From Deltaproteobacteria bacterium (GTDB lineage: Bacteria > Desulfobacterota > Syntrophia > Syntrophales > Smithellaceae), in contig JAGFXG010000109.1 of assembly GCA_017860985.1 (NCBI GenBank), positions 1 to 5,456 on the forward strand: a DNA stretch of 5,456 nucleotides, written 5' to 3'. The notes under the pieces were generated by a model, which was not told where the DNA came from, searched no databases, and was given only the letters and a program-made list of their open reading frames with translations. A program made the position numbers and the translations under genes. Below are positions 1-5,315 of the stretch, in pieces. The stretch's first letter is position 1; each line of letters opens with the position of its first letter.

Positions 1-471
1 GTTTTTTTTTGCAACCGTAAGCGCCGCCACTGAAACATCCGTGGCCGTGATCTGCGCCCCGGGGATTTCTGCGGCCAGGGCCAGGGCGATTGCGCCGCTG
101 CCTGTCCCGATATCCAGAATACGCGGCTGATCGACAGGTTGTGCGTTAAAAACTGCCAGCGCTTCCTCCACGATCACTTCCGTGTCGGGGCGCGGAATCA
201 GCACATCGCTGTTGACTTCCAGTGTAAAAGACCAGAAGGCCTTTCTCCCGGTAATATAGGCCACCGGTTCGCAGCGCAACCTTCTGGCGATGAATTCATG
301 AAAGGACATCCGTTCGTCCTCATTAAGCACTCTTTCCGGGTTTTTAATCAATTCCAGACGGTCGCAATTCAGGCAGAAAGCCAGCAGGACTTCCGCGTCC
401 AGCCGGGCTGATGGAATCCCCGCGTCGTCCAGTTGCATCGTTGCCTGAGAAATAAGTTCGCGAATGGTCAT
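1..471 (-). CDS. prmC: PrmC/HemK release factor glutamine N5-methyltransferase, N-terminal part (runs off left edge)
   Basis: This is the first 157 codons of a SAM-dependent methyltransferase that, in its family, methylates the glutamine of the GGQ motif of peptide-chain release factors RF1 and RF2 in the cytoplasm. Visible in order: a helical N-terminal release-factor-binding domain (about residues 1-80) ending in the family motif EPVAYITGRKAFW (69-81 region), then LIPRPDTE (91-98), then the SAM-binding motif I DIGTGSGAIALA (120-131). The catalytic NPPY motif and the rest of the Rossmann domain lie beyond position 1, so completeness cannot be judged. The ATG at 469-471 is chosen because GAAGGAAA lies 9 nt upstream (481-488, minus strand) and the N-terminus fits the family. 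prmC commonly follows prfA; here the upstream gene is yggS, 124 nt away on the same strand. No clear promoter was seen in that gap, so cotranscription with maf-yggS is possible. Confidence 0.93.
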   Translation of the reverse strand, partial: MTIRELISQATMQLDDAGIPSARLDAEVLLAFCLNCDRLELIKNPERVLNEDERMSFHEFIARRLRCEPVAYITGRKAFWSFTLEVNSDVLIPRPDTEVIVEEALAVFNAQPVDQPRILDIGTGSGAIALALAAEIPGAQITATDVSVAALTVAKKN

Positions 472-488
472 ATGAGTAAATTTCCTTC

Positions 489-509
489 GATCACTGGGCT
501 ATTGTGATC
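489..509 (-). promoter_or_regulatory. Small inverted repeat abutting the prmC ribosome binding site
   Basis: GATCAC (489-494) and GTGATC (504-509) are perfect inverted repeats with a 9-nt loop. On the minus-strand transcript the hairpin ends directly at the GAAGGAAA Shine-Dalgarno of prmC (481-488). It could modulate ribosome access or be an RNA processing site. A six-base-pair stem can occur by chance and there is no U-tract, so it is not called a terminator. Confidence 0.25.
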
Positions 510-595
510 CAGAGCACTTGCCTCCTGCCGGTAAGGTATCGGGGGCAACGTATAACATGCAGGCAGAACGGTCATCGGATGATTGGAAGAGAACG

Positions 596-1294
596 TTATT
601 GATAATGCCTTTCGCCAAAGATTGCCCGGCCGACGCGGATGATGGTGGCCCCTTCTTCGATGGCGACTTCAAAATCGTCGGTCATGCCCATCGAGAGCTC
701 TTTCATCTGAACACCGGGAATGTTTTCGCTTGCGATTTCATCCCGCAGCCTGCACAGTGCAATAAAGAAGGGGCGGGCATCTTCCGGATTGTCAGAGTAG
801 GGCGGCATCGTCATCAGCCCCTGGACGCTCAGGTTCGGCAGGACGGAGGTCTGACGGACAAATTCCAAAACCTGCGAGGGTTCCATGCCGTTTTTGGATG
901 CTTCGCCGCTGACATTGACTTCGATCAGAACCTTCAGCGTGCGCTGATTCTGTGCTGCGCGTTTATCCAGTTCCTTCGCCAGTTCGAGGCGGTCAACGGA
1001 GTGAATCCAGTGAAACAGATGAACGACATACTTGACCTTGTTGGTCTGCAGATGTCCGATCATATGCCATGAAGCATTCTGGCCGATGACGGGGATTTTT
1101 TCTCTGGCCTCCTGAACGTAATTTTCGCCAAACCACGTGATGCCCGCATCAAGCGCCTCACGGATGCGTTCGGGAGGGACCGTTTTGCTGACAGCCATTA
1201 GCTGGATGTCCGCCGGATTGCGGCCGGAACGCTCTGCGGCGGCGGCCATTCTCTGTCTGATGTTCATGATATTGGAGACGATATCCGTTTCCAT
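596..1294 (-). CDS. yggS: YggS/PLPBP family pyridoxal 5'-phosphate homeostasis protein
   Basis: A 232-residue protein, normal length for the YggS/PROSC family. These are single-domain TIM-barrel PLP proteins, resembling the N-terminal barrel of alanine racemase, that bind PLP without a proven catalytic activity and keep B6 and amino-acid pools balanced in the cytoplasm. Visible hallmarks: AVSKTVPPE with the PLP-binding Lys at residue 37, FGENYVQE (55-62), WHMIGHLQTNK (76-86), EVNVSGEASKNG in the middle strand, and the phosphate-binding C-terminus LSMGMTDD (200-207) and RVGRAIFG (220-227). The start at 1292-1294 is preceded by AGGTGA four to five bases away; a later Met at residue 10 lacks such a site. 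The gene begins 6 nt after maf, and the Shine-Dalgarno overlaps the maf stop codon, which suggests translational coupling. No unusual residues were noticed. Confidence 0.95.
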   Translation of the reverse strand: METDIVSNIMNIRQRMAAAAERSGRNPADIQLMAVSKTVPPERIREALDAGITWFGENYVQEAREKIPVIGQNASWHMIGHLQTNKVKYVVHLFHWIHSVDRLELAKELDKRAAQNQRTLKVLIEVNVSGEASKNGMEPSQVLEFVRQTSVLPNLSVQGLMTMPPYSDNPEDARPFFIALCRLRDEIASENIPGVQMKELSMGMTDDFEVAIEEGATIIRVGRAIFGERHYQ

Positions 1295-1296
1295 AA

Positions 1297-1305
1297 TGGT
1301 TCACC
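1297..1305 (-). promoter_or_regulatory. yggS ribosome binding site overlapping the maf stop codon
   Basis: On the minus strand the end of maf reads AGG TGA ACC ATT ATG. The TGA stop of maf (1301-1303) is part of the AGGTGA Shine-Dalgarno of yggS. A ribosome ending maf would sit on the yggS initiation region, so the two genes are probably translationally coupled. Confidence 0.65.
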
Positions 1306-1897
1306 TGAATTGGACGACCCTGATCTTGTGAAGTCCTTCCAGCGTTTCGGAAAGCGGCAGGCCGATGACATTGGTATAAGAGCCACGGATTGCCTTGATG
1401 AAATACGCCCCCATTCCCTGAGCGGCATAGCCGCCTGCCTTGTCATAGGGTTCACTGCCGTCCACGTACCAGTCCATCTCTTCGGGACTGATCTTCTTAA
1501 ATTGTACGGCTGACCGGACGACTCCGGTTTTTGATATACTGGAATCAACACGGGCGATGGTAAAACCGGTGAAGACGGTATGCCGCCGGCCGCTAAGTTT
1601 TTGAAGCATTTCCCGTGCCTGTTTTCTGTTTTTAGGTTTGCCCAGAATCAGATCGTCGATCACAACAATCGTATCGGCGCCCAGTACCAGGGCCTTTGGA
1701 TATCGGTTGGCAACCAATGCGGCTTTATCGCGGGACAGTCTTCGAACGTGATTTTGCGGACTTTCGCCTGCGATATACGATTCGTCAACGTCAGACGGAA
1801 TAATTTTAAATTTCAAGCCCACAGAACGCAGAAGTTCTTTTCTGCGCGGGGAAGCGGAGGCCAGAATAAGGGGGAAAGATAATGAAATGGTCATCAT
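1301..1897 (-). CDS. maf: Maf family nucleoside triphosphate pyrophosphatase (dTTP/UTP type)
   Basis: A 198-residue cytoplasmic house-cleaning enzyme. The family hydrolyses dTTP, UTP and modified pyrimidine nucleotides to monophosphates and pyrophosphate, and overexpression of some members blocks septation. Motifs in order: LASASPRRKELL (12-23), DVDESY (36-41), GADT with the likely general-base Asp75 (73-76), LGKPKN (85-90), SGRRHTVFTG (102-111), EPYDKAGGYAAQG (149-161) and GSYTNVIGLPL (172-182). The EPxDKAGxYxxQG form resembles Bacillus subtilis Maf and E. coli YhdE rather than the 7-methyl-GTP enzyme YceF, hence the substrate call. Two ATGs are adjacent (1895-1897 and 1892-1894); the upstream AGAAAGAG is a weak ribosome site and does not decide between them. 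It is the first gene of a likely maf-yggS(-prmC) operon and diverges from the selenoprotein gene. Confidence 0.94.
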   Translation of the reverse strand: MMTISLSFPLILASASPRRKELLRSVGLKFKIIPSDVDESYIAGESPQNHVRRLSRDKAALVANRYPKALVLGADTIVVIDDLILGKPKNRKQAREMLQKLSGRRHTVFTGFTIARVDSSISKTGVVRSAVQFKKISPEEMDWYVDGSEPYDKAGGYAAQGMGAYFIKAIRGSYTNVIGLPLSETLEGLHKIRVVQFR

Positions 1898-1925
1898 GAG
1901 CTCTTTCTACGGCGAATTTGATGTT

Positions 1926-1954
1926 TTTATTCCAGATAACAGGAATCCTGTCAA
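1926..1954 (-). promoter_or_regulatory. Sigma-70 type promoter for maf-yggS
   Basis: On the minus strand, TTGACA (1949-1954, perfect -35) is followed after exactly 17 nt by AATAAA (1926-1931, 4 of 6 matches to TATAAT). The predicted start of transcription is near 1919, giving a short leader of about 22 nt before the maf ATG. The spacer contains a perfect 13-nt palindrome, listed separately. No transcript data support it. Confidence 0.55.
1939..1951. promoter_or_regulatory. Perfect 13-nt palindrome inside the maf promoter spacer (possible operator)
   Basis: ACAGGA-A-TCCTGT is a perfect inverted repeat with 6-nt arms and one central base. It lies between the -35 and -10 boxes of the maf promoter and 77 nt upstream of the divergent selenoprotein start. 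This is a standard position for a repressor or MerR-type activator site, but no protein can be assigned and no second copy was found in the window. Confidence 0.35.
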
Positions 1955-2028
1955 TTGTATTTTGCCGTTGCATCTTTGAGTGACTTGGCGTAATGAAACT
2001 CAACAGAATCCATCATGCGGAGTGCATT

Positions 2029-2325
2029 ATGAAAAAAATCGGCAGTCTTTTTCTGGCTTTCATTTTTATTACATTATTGGCAAATACGGCCGGCGCGGCC
2101 CAAAGAATTGTTCAGATGACGGTTCCCGGATGCTTTTCCTGAGGCGCAAGCAAAAGGGTAGGTGCTATCCTTCAAAAAATTGACGGTGTCAAAACCCATG
2201 AGATCAAGCATCCGAACATTCTGATTGTTACATTCGATGACGAACAGACAAGCCTGCAGATCATAGTCCGTAAACTGGAAGAAGGAACTTTTCCGGTGGA
2301 TGGCAAACCTGTCTATATACAATAG
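2029..2325 (+). CDS. Predicted periplasmic MerP-like/HMA-domain selenoprotein with CxxU motif (TGA at 2140-2142 read as selenocysteine)
   Basis: Reading through one in-frame TGA gives a 98-residue protein ending at TAG 2323-2325. Residues 1-23 form a Sec signal peptide (KK, a hydrophobic core of about 14 residues, then AGA before AQRIV). The mature part of about 75 residues matches the size and fold pattern of MerP/heavy-metal-associated domains: QMTVPG (29-34), the motif C35-F-S-U38, KRVGAILQKIDGV (42-54), LIVTFDDEQTS, KLEEGTFPV near the end. MerP has VPGMTCxxC, a similar EGV and VTFDD in nearly the same spacing. A SECIS-like hairpin lies directly after the TGA. There is no in-frame ATG after the TGA, so the second half is not a separate gene. 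ATG 2029 has GGAG six nt upstream; an in-frame ATG at 1994 would put 12 polar residues before the signal peptide and has no good ribosome site. A weak promoter TTGCAT-17-TAATGA (1968-1996) is possible. The expected role is periplasmic metal binding or thiol/selenol redox chemistry; substrate unknown. The alternative is a pseudogene with a nonsense mutation, less likely given the hairpin. Confidence 0.85.
2140..2172 (+). promoter_or_regulatory. Bacterial SECIS element for selenocysteine insertion (with the UGA codon)
   Basis: The TGA at 2140-2142 is followed by a hairpin: AAGGGTAG (2154-2161) pairs with CTATCCTT (2165-2172) over 8 bp, including one G-U, with apical loop GUG. Opening the top G-C pair gives the loop GGUGC, starting 18 nt after the UGA. 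In E. coli fdhF the loop is GGUCU, also starting 18 nt after UGA, so the two loop bases known to matter for SelB binding (G23 and U24, counted from U of UGA) are at identical positions. The bulged U17 of fdhF is not present (G here). The hairpin lies within the coding sequence, as usual in bacteria. Confidence 0.82.
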
Positions 2326-2339
2326 AGAGAGGCAGGTCA

Positions 2340-3416
2340 TCACAAGTACTGTTTGAGTTTTTTCGCTTCCAGTGCGTCCACGACTTTCTTGACGTCCTGT
2401 GACTGGCCTCTTTTGCAGATCAGGATGGCGTCTTTTGTGTCCACAACAATGACATCCTTCATTCCGACCAGTGCTATAAGTTTATTTGTGCCGCAGATGA
2501 GAGAATTTTCCGTATCCTCAAGGATAATCTCCCCACCGCCTGAAGAGGCGTTGCCTTTGGCGTCTTTTGCGGAGATGTCCCATAGAGCGTCCCAGCTGCC
2601 CACGTCGCTCCAGCCAAATTCGGCCGGCAGAACAAAGACATCTTTCGCTTTTTCCATCACGCCGTAGTCAATAGAAATCGAAGCCAGTTGCCGGTATATT
2701 TTTTCAACGGTTTTGGCTTCGGATGTCTTACCCAGGGCTTCCCTGATGGTCATCAATCCCGCGTGCAAATCCGGCAGGTAACATTTTATTTCGTTTAATA
2801 TCACCGAGGCTTTCCAGATGAACATGCCGCTGTTCCAGAAGAAATTACCGCTTTTTACAAAGGCTTTTGCCTTTCGGACATCGGGTTTTTCACGGATCGA
2901 TTTTACCCGAAGGATTTCTTGACCGGCAATTTTACCCGTGGAGTTGCTGCCTTCCAGATAGCCGAACCCGGTATGCGGTCCGTCAGGCTGAATCCCGATG
3001 GTGACCAGGGCGTTTCCCCTTTCGGCGGCCCGGGCAGCCGCGGAAATCACGGCCCGGTATTTGTCGGGATTGCCGATCGCATGATCGGAAGGCAGAACCA
3101 CCATGACATCATCTTTTGTCTTTCTCTGAATGTGCAGGGCGGCCAGGCCGATGCAGGCGGCGGTGTTTCTGCCGACAGGTTCGATGATAATGTTTTTTGC
3201 GGGGACTTCCGGCAGCTGCCTGATCAATTCCCTTGCATGTTTCCGGCCTGTGACGACCAGAATATTTTTAGGATCAATAAGAGGTTTGATCCGGTCAACC
3301 GTTTCCTGGATGATCGTTCGGCTGCTGACGATATCCAGCAGGTGTTTTGGTTTTTTCTCCCGGCTCCTGGGCCAGAAACGGGTTCCTCTGCCTCCTGCCA
3401 TGATAACTGCGTGCAT
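2340..3416 (-). CDS. manC: Mannose-1-phosphate guanylyltransferase (GDP-mannose pyrophosphorylase), single-domain form
   Basis: A 358-residue cytoplasmic nucleotidyltransferase predicted to make GDP-mannose from GTP and mannose 1-phosphate for O-antigen, capsule or other surface glycans. Visible: the nucleotide-binding signature AGGRGTRFWPRSREKKPKHL (7-26), EPVGRNTAA (79-87), PSDH (109-112), HTGFGYLE (148-155), REKPD (175-179), WNSGMF (194-199), DYGVMEKA, and FGWSDVGSWDALWDI (267-281), followed by a short left-handed beta-helix tail with VIVVDTKDAILI. The cupin phosphomannose isomerase domain of the bifunctional ManC/AlgA proteins (about 470-480 residues) is absent, so isomerisation needs another gene. 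The start is fixed by a near-perfect AAAGGAGG (3423-3430) six nt before ATG 3414-3416. It is convergent with the selenoprotein gene (14 nt between stops) and divergent from the rlmI-like gene; no other sugar gene is adjacent. Confidence 0.93.
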   Translation of the reverse strand: MHAVIMAGGRGTRFWPRSREKKPKHLLDIVSSRTIIQETVDRIKPLIDPKNILVVTGRKHARELIRQLPEVPAKNIIIEPVGRNTAACIGLAALHIQRKTKDDVMVVLPSDHAIGNPDKYRAVISAAARAAERGNALVTIGIQPDGPHTGFGYLEGSNSTGKIAGQEILRVKSIREKPDVRKAKAFVKSGNFFWNSGMFIWKASVILNEIKCYLPDLHAGLMTIREALGKTSEAKTVEKIYRQLASISIDYGVMEKAKDVFVLPAEFGWSDVGSWDALWDISAKDAKGNASSGGGEIILEDTENSLICGTNKLIALVGMKDVIVVDTKDAILICKRGQSQDVKKVVDALEAKKLKQYL

Positions 3417-3438
3417 TTGTCTCCTCCTTTACATCCAC

Positions 3439-3465
3439 ATAATACAATCCCGCTTGCAAATTCAA
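3439..3465 (-). promoter_or_regulatory. Possible sigma-70 promoter for manC
   Basis: On the minus strand TATTAT (3439-3444) matches five of six -10 bases and lies about 22 nt before the manC ATG. A -35 candidate TTGAAT (3460-3465) is 15 nt away, shorter than ideal; CTTGAA one base further gives 16 nt. GCTTG/CAAGC (3452-3456 and 3463-3467) form a 5-bp inverted repeat around this -35 region. Confidence 0.35.
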
Positions 3466-3544
3466 GCATGAAAAGCTAATGAACAAAATTATTTGAAGAC
3501 AGTATGCTTTCATATGCATTTGCTCCCGTCGCGGTGGGGAACGC

Positions 3545-3567
3545 AAAAAAAGTGCGACGCACTCTTT
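3545..3567 (-). terminator. Terminator-like palindrome in the manC/rlmI-like intergenic region
   Basis: GTGCG-A-CGCAC is a perfect palindrome centred on 3557. As minus-strand RNA it forms AGUGC-GUC-GCACU followed by a run of U from the A7 tract at 3545-3551; the stem can extend to 9 bp with one G-U using AAAG and UUUU. This has the form of an intrinsic terminator for leftward transcription, yet no minus-strand gene lies immediately to its right. It could stop antisense transcripts before manC, or be a DNA operator. As plus-strand RNA the U-tract is poor. Confidence 0.4.
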
Positions 3568-3633
3568 GATCAACGCATGCCTTGCCTCTGGAGTATTTTC
3601 AAATTTGAGTTCACTGATTTTATAGAGGTTGAT

Positions 3634-4812
3634 ATGTATCCGGAGATCACATTGAAAAGTGGCAGGGAGGCGGCCCTTCTGCGCGGGCACCCCTGGGTAT
3701 TTTCCGGCGCGATTGCCGGTTTAAAGGGAAAACCGGCCGACGGCGATGTGGTTCTGGCAAAAAATTCCAAAGATCAGGGGCTGGCGCTGGGCTTTTTTAA
3801 CAGCCGCACGGATATTGCCTTTCGTGTCCTGACCAGGGAGACGGGCAGGGTGATCGATGCAACCTTCTGGAAGGGACGAGTTTGGGCCGCCCGTCAATTG
3901 CGCGAAAGGATCATCAACGCAAACACCAGTGCTTATCGGCTGATTAACGCTGAAGGCGACGGCTTCCCCGGCCTGATTGCGGATGTTTATAACGATACGG
4001 TGGTCTGTTCCATCACTACGGCAGGCATGGAAAAACAGTGGCAAAATGTTCTCGATGCCCTGATCGATCACCTAAAGCCGGCGAGAATCCATGAACAAAG
4101 TGCCGGTCGTTCCCGCGGGCTTGAGGGGCTGAAGGAGCGAAAGGGGTTTCTTTACGGTGGCGATCAACAGGGTATCGCGCGCGTGATTGAAAACGGCTAC
4201 GAGTTTGACATAGATTTTGTCGGAGGCCAGAAAACAGGCTTTTTTCTCGATCAGCGTGTCAATCGTGAAAGGCTGGGCGCGCTGGCGCGGGGTATGACCG
4301 TATTAAACTGTTTCTGCTACACCGGCGCTTTTTCGGTTTACGCTGCCGCGGGCGGGGCAAAAAAAGTGGTTTCCCTGGATATCTCAAAACCCGCATGCGC
4401 CGCCGCTTCGGAGCATTTGAAACTCAACGGCTTTTCACCGGAAGATCATCCTGTGATCGATGTGGATGTGTTTGAATATTTGCACAATCTGCAGGGTTCT
4501 TTTGACCTGATCATTCTAGATCCGCCGGCTTTTGCCAAAACAAAACGCGATGTACCGAAAGCTTCCCGCGGCTACAAGGAAATCAATATGCAGGCCTTAA
4601 AGCATCTGGATCGTGGCGGGATGCTGGCAACGTTTTCCTGCTCCAACTTTATGGAGGAAGATCTGTTTTACAAAATTGTTCAGGGAGCCGCCCGCGACGT
4701 GATGACGGATGTGCAGTTGCTGGCCAGGCTGGAGGCCGGGCCGGATCATCCGCTGGCGCTCGGCCATCCCGAAGGCCGTTATCTGAAGGGATTGCTTTTG
4801 AGGAAATCATGA
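3634..4812 (+). CDS. RlmI-like class I SAM-dependent rRNA (cytosine-C5) methyltransferase
   Basis: A 392-residue cytoplasmic enzyme, close to the 396 residues of E. coli RlmI, which makes m5C1962 in 23S rRNA. Visible in order: an N-terminal PUA-like RNA-binding domain (about 1-75) with LRGHPWVFSGAI (16-27); the linker motif NAEGDGFPGLIADVY (105-119); VGGQKTGFFLDQR (196-208); SAM motif I LNCFCYTGAFSVYAAAGG (224-241); acidic VVSLDIS (245-251); motif IV DPPAF (296-300); and SCS (335-337), where the nucleophilic Cys of this family is expected; then HPEGRYLKG (378-386) at the end. The open frame extends 47 codons upstream to 3493, but that stretch is not RlmI-like; the ATG at 3634 has AGAGGT four nt upstream and gives the family N-terminus. 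The specific rRNA base is inferred from the family, so no symbol is assigned. The gene is convergent with the lipoprotein gene; no convincing promoter was seen. Confidence 0.92.
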   Translation: MYPEITLKSGREAALLRGHPWVFSGAIAGLKGKPADGDVVLAKNSKDQGLALGFFNSRTDIAFRVLTRETGRVIDATFWKGRVWAARQLRERIINANTSAYRLINAEGDGFPGLIADVYNDTVVCSITTAGMEKQWQNVLDALIDHLKPARIHEQSAGRSRGLEGLKERKGFLYGGDQQGIARVIENGYEFDIDFVGGQKTGFFLDQRVNRERLGALARGMTVLNCFCYTGAFSVYAAAGGAKKVVSLDISKPACAAASEHLKLNGFSPEDHPVIDVDVFEYLHNLQGSFDLIILDPPAFAKTKRDVPKASRGYKEINMQALKHLDRGGMLATFSCSNFMEEDLFYKIVQGAARDVMTDVQLLARLEAGPDHPLALGHPEGRYLKGLLLRKS

Positions 4813-4848
4813 CCGCAGGGGCACTTATTCGCCGGTCATGCCCCCGCG
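4809..4848. terminator. Overlapping inverted repeats between convergent genes (possible weak bidirectional terminator)
   Basis: Two inverted repeats interlock in the 45-nt gap between the rlmI-like gene and the lipoprotein gene. ATGACCG (4809-4815, containing the stop codon) pairs perfectly with CGGTCAT (4833-4839). CGCaGGGGCA (4814-4823) pairs with TGCCCCcGCG (4839-4848) with one mismatch. Both cannot form fully at once. Neither is followed by a U-tract on either strand, so a classical intrinsic terminator is not certain. Confidence 0.35.
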
Positions 4849-4857
4849 AAGCAATGG

Positions 4858-5253
4858 TCAGGGTTTGATGATATTTTCGGCGATCCTGTCCTGAATGATC
4901 CGCGAGGCCATGTTGTTACCGACAATGCCCGTAAGAACGGAAACGGACGTTAAATCTTTTTCTATATATTCAATCAGGATGGTTACCTTTTCATCCGAAA
5001 TAATTGTTTTGATGGAACCGCTGGCAATTTTGCGGTCTTTTTGGATATCACTGCCCTTGAGGTCGGTCACGGCCTTATTGCAGGCCTGCCAGACCGGCTC
5101 GATGTCCGCTTTATATTGGGTTGTCAGATAACCGTCCTGATAAATAAATTTCCCGGAACTGATACCCATGACCTTGCCGTTCATGACCATGGCGGCATTG
5201 CAGCCGGACAAAAGCGCAGTCATAAGCAATAATAAAAGTATTTTTGTTTTCAT
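4858..5253 (-). CDS. Small DUF3568-like lipoprotein of unknown function
   Basis: A 131-residue predicted lipoprotein. The N-terminus is MKTK, a run of leucines, then the lipobox L-S-G-C with the lipidated Cys at residue 18; Asn at +2 does not give the Asp inner-membrane retention signal, so outer-membrane placement is expected. The mature part starts with a short hydrophobic/glycine stretch, then SGKFIYQDGYLTTQY, a helix with VWQACNKAVTDL, alternating strands (SGSIKTII, VTILIEYI, TSVSVLTGIVG) and a last helix ASRIIQDRIAENI. This order and the wording of the motifs resemble the DUF3568 lipoproteins common in deltaproteobacteria, recognised from memory and not searched. Start at ATG 5251-5253 with a strong AAGGAGGG (5260-5267) about 6 nt upstream. 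Function is unknown. It is convergent with the rlmI-like gene and lies 83 nt downstream of another minus-strand gene. Confidence 0.85.
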   Translation of the reverse strand: MKTKILLLLLMTALLSGCNAAMVMNGKVMGISSGKFIYQDGYLTTQYKADIEPVWQACNKAVTDLKGSDIQKDRKIASGSIKTIISDEKVTILIEYIEKDLTSVSVLTGIVGNNMASRIIQDRIAENIIKP

Positions 5254-5315
5254 GGATTTCCCTCCTTACAATAAGTTACGTGACGCGAGGTTGGTTAATA
5301 TCTGTGGCTTTTCCC

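Noticed and set aside
518..1072. Long plus-strand open frame of 184 codons
   Set aside because: It is entirely antisense to yggS, whose motifs are unmistakable, and encodes no recognisable domain.
1981..2010. Sigma-54 promoter for the selenoprotein gene
   Set aside because: TTGGCG is present, but no GC element follows at the required spacing.
1994..2031. Upstream in-frame ATG at 1994 as the start of the selenoprotein
   Set aside because: It adds 12 mostly polar residues before the signal peptide and lacks a Shine-Dalgarno, while ATG 2029 has GGAG at good spacing.
1980..2183. Open frame of 67 codons on the plus strand over the selenoprotein gene
   Set aside because: It is in a different frame from the signal-peptide/HMA reading, has no protein-like pattern, and is explained by the TGA-interrupted selenoprotein gene.
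2029..2325. Pseudogene with a premature stop codon
   Set aside because: Considered for the TGA at 2140, but the SECIS-like hairpin at the correct distance, the Cys three residues before, and the intact frame afterwards favour selenocysteine. It cannot be fully excluded without homologues.
2074..2343. Open frame of 89 codons on the minus strand between manC and maf
   Set aside because: It is antisense to the selenoprotein gene, overlaps the manC stop, and shows no recognisable motifs.
2919..3479. Plus-strand open frames of 186 and 113 codons over manC
   Set aside because: They are antisense shadows of the guanylyltransferase gene with no motif of their own.
3493..3633. A 47-residue N-terminal extension of the rlmI-like methyltransferase
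   Set aside because: The extension is not RlmI-like, includes the terminator-like palindrome, and lacks a good ribosome site, whereas ATG 3634 has AGAGGT and starts at the family N-terminus.
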